A stretch of 64,000 bases of DNA from Valencia hispanica. Lineage: Eukaryota; Chordata; Actinopteri; Cyprinodontiformes; Valenciidae. The first letter of the stretch is position 1; each line of letters opens with the position of its first letter. The notes beneath the pieces are model-generated. The model did not search any database and was not told the DNA's origin. It saw only the letters and a list, made by a program, of their open reading frames with translations. Below, one piece after another: positions 19,801 to 30,354 of this stretch. The stretch spans positions 47,445,413 to 47,509,412 of the forward strand of contig OY747713.1 in the NCBI GenBank assembly GCA_963556495.2, written 5' to 3'. The position numbers and the translations under genes were made by a program.

Positions 19801-21850
19801 GGACCAGTACATTTAAAACCTGACCAAAGATTTATTTGTTTTGAAAATGATAAAAATCTGACCACACTTTCATACCAATCTGGGTACATGGGAAAAATAT
19901 ATGGTATGTGCTCCATTCTTCGTGAATGTGATGGGAACTTTTCTATGGACGACCTGCTGATTCTCTGCGGATTTAGGCTCGGACACAATTACCCTCAAAA
20001 TGAGAACGGTGGATGTGCTTCTGTTGAGACTTAAAGAGCATTCTTTTCTTGTATTTGCAGAGGAGATCCGACAGCAGAAGGAGGAGGCGTGATATTTCAG
20101 CCCCTCATGGTCCCATCGGGGCTCCGATATGCCCCCTGAAAACAAATTACGGAGTGATTGAAATAAGGTTCTGTAATCTTTTTTCCCATGGTGGGTAAGG
20201 TCATGTTATGATTGGACACATTAAATTATAGATTCAGTGGTTTTGTTAATTCTTCCCTGGTAAAAAGGTATAGCATCTGAGATCTAGGAATTGAGCTTAA
20301 ATACTGTATACATGGAGATTGATCTACAATACAGGTGTTTCTTGAACTATAATATCTTTCCGTAACAAGCTGCAGATCTAGTCACACCTGATTAACAGGA
20401 GACTTAAATTATTGGATGTTTCTGAAACAGTTCTGTTTCAGAAAAAAGGAGGAGATCCTTGGGCACTAGGGGAACTTAAATTTGAACTTAAATTTCAATT
20501 ATTTTTTACAAAACAAAGCCTTTCAATTGGTCTCATTAAAAGCATTTCAGATAAATGAAAAAACAGAATAAAAAACAGCCTTTGTTTAGGGTTCAACAGT
20601 TGTTTTGGTTAAATAGGTTGAAATTATAGTTTTCTTTTATAAGTATTGGGCTTCATCAGCTCAGAAGATGAATAACAATAGTCGGTGATGTGGTGAAATC
20701 TTATAAGACTATAGATTTAATGAACTTAGGCTGTTAGCAGTGTAAATGAATAAAATTAAACTGATCGTTTTCTGCGGGTTGAGCTTTAAAGCAGCACATT
20801 TTTCTTTTAAGCGGTCTTTCATGCTCATGATGCCATTTCCACAATCCAAAAAGACCAGATGTTTCCTGTTTTCCATCCTGTTTTGGCACCTTTGTGCGGT
20901 TGGTTGTTTTAGCACACAACCCATTCATCTTATCTTGTGGCATGTTTATGCATTTAGTCTTTGATTGGAAGTTTTCATTTTCATTATAATGTCCACTATA
21001 TATTTTGAAGAAATATTCTTTATGGTCTAGGTTGTTCCAGTCTTGCTCATTTTTGATACAGGATTTTTAGTGTGCACTTTGGGTCAATGATGATTTTTGT
21101 GATTTACATACAGCAAAAGTATTAGCTTTTTTTTTTACAGATAGACCTAGTTTGTAAGCAGTCAGGATAATTTGATTTTGTGTTAGTGCGGTCGATCAGT
21201 GCGGCACTACTTAAGACTATGAGGTGAGTGAGGGATTTGATTTTTTAAAAAAAGGACAAATCCATAAGAAATGAATCTCAAAACAGATACAATTATGGAT
21301 AAAGCAAACTGGAAAAAGCAAATTAGTTGCAAGCTCTTCTTTTAGGCTTTGTTGACCAGGTGAGAGACCAGCAGCCAACCAGACCACAATCTCTCAGGTA
21401 ATCATACTAAAGAAAAAGGCTGGAGCCAATGCACTCCCACTGAGGAGTCAGGACGAACCTGAGAGGACATCCAGGAGCAGCAAGCCAGAGCGGGAGAAGA
21501 ACAGCAATGAGCAGACCACACAACCTACTTGAACCCTCTGCTGAGAGATTTCCAACTTCAGCACACCTGCACCATCAGGTGGCAGGGCGGCTTAGAGCAC
21601 AGAGCTGCCCAGCTGGGGCAGCAGGGTTTGAAGGAAAAGAAGCTGAGACCCCTGCCAAAAGGGGCATTTTAGCTGCATATAGGTGATGTGTTGACAACCT
21701 CTCACCTTAGGTCATAGAAGAGCGAGCCGGACGACCACTATTCCCGACCAGAACAAGATGACTTGACTACTGATCCGAAAAGTTCCAGAGACTCAAAATT
21801 GATATGATTCTTTGCCTGACATTTTTCCTTATATATGGTGATCTCTTAAT
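19801..21850 (+). other. ERV-1 3' internal region, no readable gene
   Basis: About 2 kb of AT-rich sequence, then a C/A/G-richer block (21330-21780), before the 3' LTR. It should hold the rest of env and the 3' UTR. I see no continuous coding frame or recognisable motif. Confidence 0.4.
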
Positions 21851-21870
21851 AAGAGATCAAGAGAGGGACA
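21851..21870 (+). promoter_or_regulatory. ERV-1 polypurine tract
   Basis: AAGAGATCAAGAGAGGGACA ends exactly at the 3' LTR boundary inferred from the 5' LTR and the GTAC duplication. Confidence 0.7.
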
Positions 21871-22292
21871 TAAAGAGATATAAATTCTGTTAATGTGTAT
21901 GATGGTTTAATTTTGTAGTGCATGTGGAAACACTTAGAAACCGTGAATAATCAAGAGGAATGTGGCACATCCTGTGTGCCTTTTGTGAAGAAGCTGTGAC
22001 CATTCTGTGAAGGAAGATCTATGTGGGAGGAGTTTCTTTTTAACTTGTTTCAAATAAAAACCTTATGCTGAGATAAAGCTGTGCTCAGTTACTATAACTG
22101 AGTCCAGTGAACGACGTCTCACTGTTAAAATATATAATTGTTGTTTGTTGTTCTTATTGCTCCTTTTTACAGAAATGAACGAGCACGCGGTAAAGGTAAA
22201 ATGAGAGCTCAGAGAGCCCAGGGTCATAAATTAAATGTGTGTCTGTTCCTTTAAAATAGGCTTAAAATTAGAGTGAAAACACCTTCTCAACA
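21871..22292 (+). repeat. ERV-1 3' LTR
   Basis: 422 bp. It begins TA instead of TG (G-to-A change) and ends CTCAACA, then GTAC. About 98-99% identical to the 5' LTR. Confidence 0.9.
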
Positions 22293-22435
22293 GTACTGAG
22301 GAGGTGTGCAAGTGCGAGGAAGAAGGCTAAGGGTTAATTAGGAGACTCAGTTGCAGGTGAGAGGGAGAAAAACAGAGAGGAAGGCCAAGAGCAAAACATA
22401 AGGATAGACAGAGGACTAAACTAAAGAGGAATAGA

Positions 22436-23540
22436 ACCCTCCACAGGGTTCTGTGCTTGGACCAATTCTTTTCACAATATGCTCCCAATTGGTAGAATCA
22501 TTAGACAGCATGGGATACATTTCCACAGCTATGCCGAGGATACGCAACTATATTTATCCATAAATCGTGATGAACCCAAGTCAGTTAGGTAGATTACAGG
22601 CATGTCTGGAAGACATAAAAACATGGATGACTAAACTTTTTGCTCTTAAATTCTGACAAGACAGAAAGTTGCTGTCTTTGGACCAGAAGTTCTAAAAAAG
22701 AAACTGATTAGTCAGTCACTTCATCTGGATGGCATTAAATTGGCCCCCAGTAAAAACGTAAAGAACCTCTGCGTTATTTTTGACCAAGACTTGACATTTA
22801 AATCGCATATTAAACAGGTTTCTAGGATTTATTTCTTTCACCTCTGGAATATTGCTAAAATTAGAAACATCCTGTCCAGGAGTGATGCTAAGAAACTAGT
22901 CCATGCATTTGTTACCTCAAGGCTGGACTACTGTAATTCTTTACTATCAGGAAATCCACAAAATGCCATTAAAAGCCTTCAGTTGATCCAAATTGCGGCA
23001 GCAATTCTGATGAATATTAAAAAGAGAGATCACATTTCTCCGGTTTTACCTTTCCTTCATTGGCTCCCTGTTAAATCCAGAATGGAATTTAAGATCCTCT
23101 TTTACATGCAAAGCCTTTAATAATCAAGCTCCACCATACATCAGAGATCTCATTGTTTCATATGTTCCCATCAGAGCACTTCGCTCTCAGACTGCAGGTT
23201 TATTGTAGTTTCTAGGATTTCTAAAAGTAAAATGGGAGGCAGATCTTTTAGTTATCAGGCTCCTCTCCTGTGGAACCAGCTACCAGTTTTAGTCCGTGAG
23301 GCAGACACTCTGTTTACTTTTAAGGCCAGGCTTAAAAATGTACTTTTTGATACAGCTTATAGTTAGAGTGGCTAAGGTCATCCTGAGCTATCTCTGTAGT
23401 TATGCTGCTATAGGCTTAGACTGCTGGAGGACAGACTTACCAATTTTCTTCACTCTGCTTCTTCCTTTTCTACTACTACTCTCCAGTTTCCTTTCCTTGT
23501 TTCCTTGCGCAGAATTAACTGGGACTTAAAATGAATAAGT
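22436..23540 (+). mobile_element. L2-type LINE fragment (RT C-terminal half and 3' UTR)
   Basis: It starts inside the GVPQGS block (CCACAGGGTTCTGTGCTTGG) of the same LINE family that is nearly complete at 49383-52790. It continues through a YAED-like version of the YADD site near 22530. Frame 22740-23120 gives NVKNLCVIFDQDLTFKSHIK and VTSRLDYCNSLLSG, then HISPVLPFLHWLPVKSRMEF. A frameshift lies near 22640 and another near 23115. The tail repeat is missing. Inactive. Confidence 0.85.
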
Positions 23541-23938
23541 AACAATAGGAACCTAAGAAAATAAATAAGGAATGAACACAAACATGAGAGCACAAAATTA
23601 ATTTAAAGCAGAAGAAACACTTTTTTGAATCAAAATGTTCAACATATCTGTGTTAGAAAAGGAATTCAGCGACAACATAGTATTTAGCATATATTTATTT
23701 GATCTCCAAATAGCTCGTCAGCTAGAAAATAACATTAGAACAACAAAGCAGCTATACAAACAGGGGTCTCACATAAACTGTAGGTTTGTGTCCTTGTCTG
23801 GTGCTTGTTTTGATTAAGTGAAATTACTTTGATTAGATAGAGGATCCAGAAATGTTACTCAAGAAAGAATAGCGATACTTCATAAAAACTTTACTCAAGT
23901 AAAAGCAAAAAGTGTGGTGCAGTAAAATTACTGCAAAA

Positions 23939-24062
<124 letters not shown>

Positions 24063-24116
24063 ATTTTATTTCAAAAATCCACTTAATGTAACTAGATACC
24101 CACCTCTGGTTGTGAC

Positions 24117-24904
24117 TAGACAAAACATATTATTAACTTAAACATGTTATCAATATTATTATGTGGTTATACTACCAATAGAAGTATTTTTTTTTTTGTT
24201 AAAAGTATGGTTCCACTTGCATCCTTTGAACAATCAGGTAAAAAGACTTCTCCAAACCAAGCTCCTGGGCTGAATTTCAACACCAGCCCACCCCAGGTTC
24301 TGACCACGCAGCCTCAAGATTCTTTTTCACGTGCTCTTTGCACGTGCTGCCCTCAGTGGAGCTTGAGTACTGGCCAGCGATTTAGGTAGCCATGGGATCC
24401 TGAAGGTATGGCGCTGAGAGGCTTCTTTTTTTACGTGTCCTCTCTGGCAGTTTCACACTCAGAATAGATGTCTGAGTAACAAGCAGAAGCCCAACAGATT
24501 TACTTTCACTATTGGACCATTACAGCTTTTCCATTTGATATAGATGTGTAAGAAATATTTATTAGAAATTGCTGTGGGTTTTTTCAGATATTATGTACAC
24601 GGAAATGGAAAATAAAGGAGAAAGAAGATGAAGAGAGATAAGACAAAAACTTAAGAGGGAGAGGGTGAATTGAAGATAGAGAGGAAACGGAATAAATAAA
24701 TTACAAGAAAACATCCTAGTCTGCTTCTACACCTGTAGGACGGCAGAGAGAGGGAAAAAACAATGATAAAACAAACCAAGCAAACAATGCGAACTGAGAA
24801 CTACCCAACCACAACCCACAAATAGATAAATAAAACGTTCATAGTTCCTATTATTACAAGATGTATTTCTGGTAATCTCAGCCCAACAGTGCATCTGTGT
24901 GCAC
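24117..24904. other. No gene or known repeat recognised
   Basis: Short ORFs only and no family resemblance. The right hAT duplication ends at 24116. Confidence 0.4.
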
Positions 24905-25223
24905 CAGAATTCAAATGTGTGTGTGTGTGTGTAGGTGTTCTTGTATTGCTATTGCTCCTATTTAGGACCTTCTCTGGCATATTAGCTAACCTTCTGAAGA
25001 CCGATGGACCTTGTAGGGACCAAAGCCCGGTCCTAATATGGTGGACCTCCTTTTTTAGGGTTACTGGTTAGGTTTAGAGGTATGGTGTGAATTATGTTTT
25101 GGTTAAGGTTAGGGTTAGGAATAAACTGGTAATGGTTAGGGTAAGGGTTTGGGTTAGCATAAACGTAGCTATTAAAATGAATGGAAGTCAATATAAAGTC
25201 TTAATATGGGTAGCAATACGGAC

Positions 25224-25322
<99 letters not shown>

Positions 25323-25370
25323 TGGGTGTGCGTGAGTGTGTGGGGGGTGTGTGTGTGTGTGTGTGTGCTG
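24905..25370. repeat. (GT)n-bracketed dispersed repeat with TTAGGG-like motifs
   Basis: A short (GT)n tract at 24915-24933 is followed by GACCAAAGCCCGGTCC, then several GGTTAGGGTTAGG-like phrases (about 25110-25160), then a long (GT)n at 25225-25318 and a second at 25347-25368. The same layout recurs across many fish genomes as an interspersed, telomere-like repeat. I see no coding content. The long GT/CA ORFs here are artefacts of the dinucleotide. Confidence 0.6.
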
Positions 25371-26346
25371 TATAAGGTTTCTCCTTACGAGTGTTCAATA
25401 GCTGGTGTAAGGAGCCATTGATCAGTCTCCCAGGAATTGACGCAGACAAGAAGGAGATTGGAGCTATTGACATCCAGAGCACATTAGCCCCAGGCGGACC
25501 AATGCCGGGCTCACCACGCCCCGCCAGAGAGGAGCAAAGGAGAGCTCCAGGGCAACATCCAGCAGCTACAATGCAGAAGCCCTAGGGGGCCGGAGCAAAA
25601 AGCCCATTGGCTCTGCCAGCAGCTGGCTATGCCACCGCAGATCCAGCCATAAACCCAGGACCCAAGAGCACCCCAGCCCCCAGCAGAGACCCGACCAGAG
25701 ATCAACCAACCAGGGCTGCCGCCAAGCTGCAGAGGCCATGGCCAGCTGATGGCCAACATGCATCACCACCTCCCCAAGCCAATCCCCACAGCCGACATCT
25801 TAATTCCCCTTCATCCCACGTCAAAGAGCCAAACCAATAGTCACAACGGATGGACAACAGCCCCAGGCCAAGCCCAATCAGCACCCGAACAGCAACTTGT
25901 TTCCTCAGTAGATGGGGACTCCAGCATCACTTTACCCACAGGTCAGGGGAGAGGCACAGAGAAAGTTTTCTCAACAGAAAGGAGAATCTTACTCAGTTCA
26001 AGGGTTATCAAAATCCAACAAATTGACCTGATTTTCAGGGGAGAGGAGGATTATTTCTCAGTACACAACGGGTTAGTCAAAATACCATGCCGGGTCATGA
26101 ACATAAAAACATCCAGGGGGAGCAGACCAAATCTAAAATCTGTTACGCAAATAGCAGTAAGATTTCCGGGTAAATGGTCAAAAATTGTAGATGGAAAAAG
26201 ACTACTCACAGTTCCAGCAAGGCAAAAGCTGAGGCAGTGATCAAAAGACAGGCTGGGTTGATACACACGATCCAAAAAACATGGACAGAAGCTTAAAAGC
26301 TGTGACTGATGGCAACAGACGATCTCACACTTCAGTATGTGAGGCA
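25371..26346. other. C/A-rich stretch, no gene supported
   Basis: Proline-rich ORFs (25607-25840, 25749-26240 and antisense partners) come from C/A-rich composition and show no domain. The stretch resembles unknown dispersed repeat DNA. Confidence 0.35.
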
Positions 26347-27281
26347 TTTAAAGCTGCAGTAGGTAACAGGTAGGTAGCAGACTTTGCTTCTAAATGTAAA
26401 TCCAAACAAGCTTCACATCACTCCCTCTCCGATGCACTCAAGCCCCGCCTCCAATGCCCTCCTCCCTCCTTCGGCTGCGCTACTGGCATAACAACTGCCA
26501 AAGATAATCAGCTGACATGACTTAGAAAACAACATTTCGTGAATATTTCCTAAGAGTAAACCACATATAACAACATTAGCTGTGAGTGCACGGATGATCG
26601 CACGCGCTGTTTACTGTAGGTTTACTGTAATACCACCACAAAAAAAAATAATAATTTTTTATAATAATAATCAAGCAAAGGTAATTAACAGTCAAGCAGA
26701 AACATTGCCAACTCGGAATCGGTTTTAAATGCTTTCAGGTCCCGTAGCTCCCTCCACCTCTCAAAGGCTACGCCAATATTTACCCTCGTTTTATCTCGGG
26801 CTTGGTCAACTTCTTTCTTCTTGGCTTTTTTTGTCCTCCTCGGTCATCTTCTTTTTTGTTATCTTAGCCGTATATGCTATTGTTGGCAGTGGCAGTACGG
26901 GCAGTTTCTCTTTAGGTGGCTGTTGCTCGGCCATAGCTAACTCCTAGCTTCTTCCCGCTAGTCAAAGAGCTGTTCTGACCTTAGCTCTGACAGAGCGCAG
27001 CCGGTTGCGTAGCGTTGCGAAGGGCGGGTCGCTGTGTGTGTGTGAGGAGGGATAGAGAGATATCAGACACTCCATCAGACGCTGCTCTAGCTCTGATTGG
27101 GTGTTTTCTATCGGTCGGGGTGGATTCTTGCAAATCGCAGTAGGGGCTGTAGGCGTGACCAATTGAGCTGCTTTTTTTTTACAGATTACAAATCTCATTT
27201 CCTACTTTCAGGACATATGGATAGTTTTAGGAAATATCACAAAGAGTTATTTTTATTCAAGTTACCCACTACAGCTTTAAA
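26347..27281 (-). mobile_element. Non-autonomous DNA transposon (MITE), TTTAAAGCTG ends
   Basis: The left end is TTTAAAGCTGCAGTAGGTAAC and the right end, read inward, is TTTAAAGCTGTAGTGGGTAAC: 19 of 21 positions agree. The duplication cannot be separated from the palindromic TTTAAA, so the superfamily is open (TTAA or 3-bp target types are possible). On the minus strand it retains a coding-like first exon (below), so it is probably a deletion derivative of a larger gene-bearing transposon rather than a pure MITE. Confidence 0.65.
26715..26934 (-). pseudogene. Retained first exon of a transposon gene
   Basis: From the ATG at 26934 the minus strand reads MAEQQPPKEKLPVLPLPTIA, then a Lys/Glu-rich run ending in a stop. 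In a shifted frame it continues with DKTRVNIGVAFERWRELRDL and SELAMFLLDC. The phrase with VNIGxAFxRWRELR is one I associate with first exons of fish transposon-linked zinc-finger proteins, but I cannot name the family with certainty. One frameshift breaks it. It lies wholly inside the MITE. Confidence 0.4.
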
Positions 27282-28189
27282 TAGAGACCTGTAGAAATGT
27301 TCTTAAATATAAGACCAGCTCTGACCATGCTTACGCACACCATCTAGTGGTAGAACAGGGGAACTGCAACACTGAAAAAGGTTTACTTTGACGGAATATT
27401 TACCTCCTCAGTTATTCACCTAACTTCAGACTTCTGTCTGTCTTTTAGCAAAATAACTCAGTTATTGACAGATTTGGATTAAACTTTCAGGAAATGTTAG
27501 AAATTTGCCAAGAAATAATCTAATTTTGGGGGTGAGCATGCATGGAGATCCTGTGATCCTGGGAGGGTGGGGGTGCAAGGTGCTTCGCGGAGGTCTGTGC
27601 TCTCTGTGTGCTTTGTTTTACTTGTATCATCAAACGTTTCAGTTTAAAAGGATGTTGTTACACTTAAGATTAAATTGGAAGAAGAAGTTGTTTTTACATG
27701 GTTGCATCCATCTTTAGTTGATTTTAGTTTAGCCTGCTACAACACAACAGGGCAAAACATGGATGTTGTGTGATCTGGGCATCTGCATGTTTTAACATTA
27801 GCAGAGCTCATGTTTACCAAATTTGATTTCTAACAAAACATAAGGAATGTACTTAAGTCTGTAACCTCACGTTACTCCGTAACAGAGATTTACCGGGTCG
27901 AGTGTGAAGAGCTGCCATGACGGATTTCTCCTGCTTGGAGAGACTTGGCTGACAGCAGCCATGTTGCTTCAGTTGTGCCTGAGTCACCTGGGGGCGTGGT
28001 TTGTAGCGGCTGTGGTGGCTGTAGATAGAGTGTGAATGTAATCATGTTTGGTTGTAAGCAGTGCAGAGCCCTACCTTCCTCTCGCCATTACTGGATAGAA
28101 ATTGCAGAAACATGATTTGTTGGTCAAAATCAGCAAGCCACTCATTGGTTCTTCTAGGCAAGCCAAATATGTTTAAAAATGATCTGTAA
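27282..28189. other. No gene recognised
   Basis: Short ORFs only, with no repeat termini I recognise. Confidence 0.35.
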
Positions 28190-28372
28190 CTTGAAACTTG
28201 TAACTTGAAACTTGAAACCTGTATTTTTAAAATGTGTACAAGTTACAAAACGTAAGTTACAAGTATAAAACACAAGTTACAAGTACAAATCATAAGTTAC
28301 AAGTACAAATCATAAGTTACAGGTACAAATCATAAGTTACAGGTACAAAACTAACAGTTACAGGTACAAAAC
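28190..28372. repeat. ~20-bp minisatellite (AAGTTACAAGTACAAATCAT)
   Basis: Degenerate units, AAGTTAC(A/G)(A/G)GTACAAA plus 2-6 bases, run from about 28248 to 28372. They are preceded by an inverted-sense block of TAACTTGAAACTTG units (28190-28220). There are roughly six clear copies, the last three with AGGTAC. Confidence 0.75.
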
Positions 28373-29826
28373 TAAAGTCCCAATTCTAGCTCCATACAGA
28401 AACTGGGTGTGTAGTGGGCGGGATATCATCCAAAATCCCTTGAGCAAATTTCTAGGGAGAGTGTTATTTATAAAGTGGAAATTGTGTCCAGATGTGCATA
28501 CTCCAAGTTTGATAGATCTGAAACTTACTAGGCATAAGTCAACTGTTTTTGCTGTTTTAGAAAGGATTTTACGCAAAGTTTTATAAATTAGACCCTTGGC
28601 AGGTAAAAGCAATTAGAGATCAGACCCACAAGCGGGAAAGTGGGCATTTCCTGTAAGGGTATAGGACAACCCAGGAACAACAGCATTAGAACACAGGTTA
28701 AATTATGACAGATTTATCAACATTTGTGGATTCAAAAGTTCTCTGCTCCTTCTCTGAAGTATGAGAAACCGGGCTCTCTGAATTGGGGATCGTCCAAGTC
28801 CAGTCAGCTGCACAAGTTTTATATTATGGAGCTCTTCCATGTCGTGTGTTTCAGGCAGCTCTGAGAGCAGACTTTTCTATGAGTCAGAGTGACCTGTTGG
28901 TATGTGACCTTGGGATGTAAATTGTTATGTGACTTTGTTTGTATTTGACACAGAGAAAAAGAAATAAACAGAAATCACTAGACATCATCAAATGCTGATA
29001 GCTTGTCTTTATTTTGTCTTGTAGTTGCCACATTAGTCAAATGAGAATACTTAATTACACAATTCCTCAGCAATCCCATCCAGCCAGCCAGCCAGCAAAA
29101 AAGTCCTTCATTCAAACTGTCATTTTGTGCTACTTATGTGCATTGTAGTCACAACAAAAGAAAACATTAATATAACTGTAACTCATAAGCATATAAAATA
29201 AAACAATCTGAATTTATTTAACAATAAAAGATAAAAGCAGAATAATATGGTGCTTACAGTATCTAAAGAGTATTTGGGGTATTGCTACTGCTGTAATTAT
29301 AAAGTGGCCTATTTTTCCTTCTACTCCTTACATTTTTATGCAATTATCTGTAATTTCTACTTGTTACATTTAAAAAATAGTCTCATTATTCCTGTTTGAT
29401 TTCTGCTTGTCATAGAGTTAAAAAAAACACAAAGACAAAAAAACCTATCCAGATAAGCTGTTCCAACCGGATAGAATTTGACTGCGGTTTGATAATCATT
29501 TTAAACATCTACCATTCTGACACCCCGTTTGCATGTGATCCATCACTGACTGCACACAGGGGTCGTTTTAACCTTGTCATTTTTGATCAATTATAATTCA
29601 CATCCCTGACCACTTTATGCAGATGTGTTGAAATTTTTAACTTTATGCATGAAGTACAAGTATCTAAATTAATAATAAAAAGATTCCCATGAAGGCATCT
29701 GAGCCTAATCTCAGACCTGAACCCTGTACTCAATATATCTCACTATTTGGGAGGGTTTGGAATGCGACTGTGAGTGGGGCAGCTGGTTGCAGACGTGCTT
29801 CAAAGTCGTGCCAACCACCCATGCAG
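28373..29826. other. No gene or known repeat recognised
   Basis: Non-coding, AT-rich. A short run of CCAGC units lies at about 29078-29096. Confidence 0.35.
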
Positions 29827-30354
29827 AATTCAATTCAATTCATTTCAGTTTATTTATTTAGCGCCAATTCACAACAGATGTCATCTCAAGGGACTTAACA
29901 AGAAGTCATTTCAATACATTTATACAAACATTCCAATCAGTTAAAAAGTTTCCAATTTAAGGAATCCCAGCAGATTCCGTCAGTCATTGGCGTGAGGTTG
30001 GGCCCCGTTGATTCAGACTTTCCAACCACAGCAATCCTTCAGCAATCCCTCATACTGAGCAAGCATGTAGCGACGGTGGAGAGGAAAAACTCCCCTTTAA
30101 CAGGAAGAAACCTCCAACAGAACCAGGCTCAGTAGGAGCGGCCATCTGCCACGACCGTCTGGGGGTTTGAGAAGACAGAGCAGAAACACAGAAGGAACAG
30201 AAGATCTGATATAAGAGAACTTTTTATGTTACAGAAAGTAAAAAGTGGATAACAGGACACAGTGGATGTTCAGTTACTGGAAGGATCATCCCAGTCGATG
30301 CCCCCCGTCCAACAGGGCATTGCAGCCAAGCAGGATACCAGACCAGGTATATCT
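29827..30354 (-). mobile_element. L2-type LINE 3' UTR, 5'-truncated copy 1
   Basis: On the minus strand it ends ...GGCGCTAAATAAATAAACTG then AATTGAATTG repeats. It matches the 3' UTR of the LINE at 49383-52790 and the copy at 37446-37890 almost base for base. Similarity stops at about 30354. No coding part. It is a typical dead-on-arrival LINE insertion. Confidence 0.85.

Larger units (their letters stand above)
11634..22292 (+). mobile_element. Endogenous retrovirus (ERV-1), LTR-complete, coding-degraded
   Basis: The two 422-bp LTRs (11634-12055, 21871-22292) differ at about five substitutions and two single-base indels. The element has a tRNA-Trp primer site, a polypurine tract and an exact 4-bp duplication. 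Inside are remnants of protease (about 14690-14840), integrase (about 18340-19230) and env (about 19430-19800). Only ~340 bases of ERV sequence outside the nested chromovirus separate protease from integrase, so reverse transcriptase and RNase H are missing. All remnants are full of stops. Recent LTRs with a dead interior imply mobilisation in trans, or LTR conversion. Confidence 0.85.

Noticed and set aside
25201..25482. Cys-Val and Thr-His repeat ORFs on both strands
   Set aside because: Products of the (GT)n tract.
25607..26240. Proline-rich ORFs on both strands
   Set aside because: C/A-rich composition, overlapping in several frames, no domain or start context.
26729..26947. Plus-strand hydrophobic ORF
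   Set aside because: Antisense of the better-supported minus-strand exon in the MITE.
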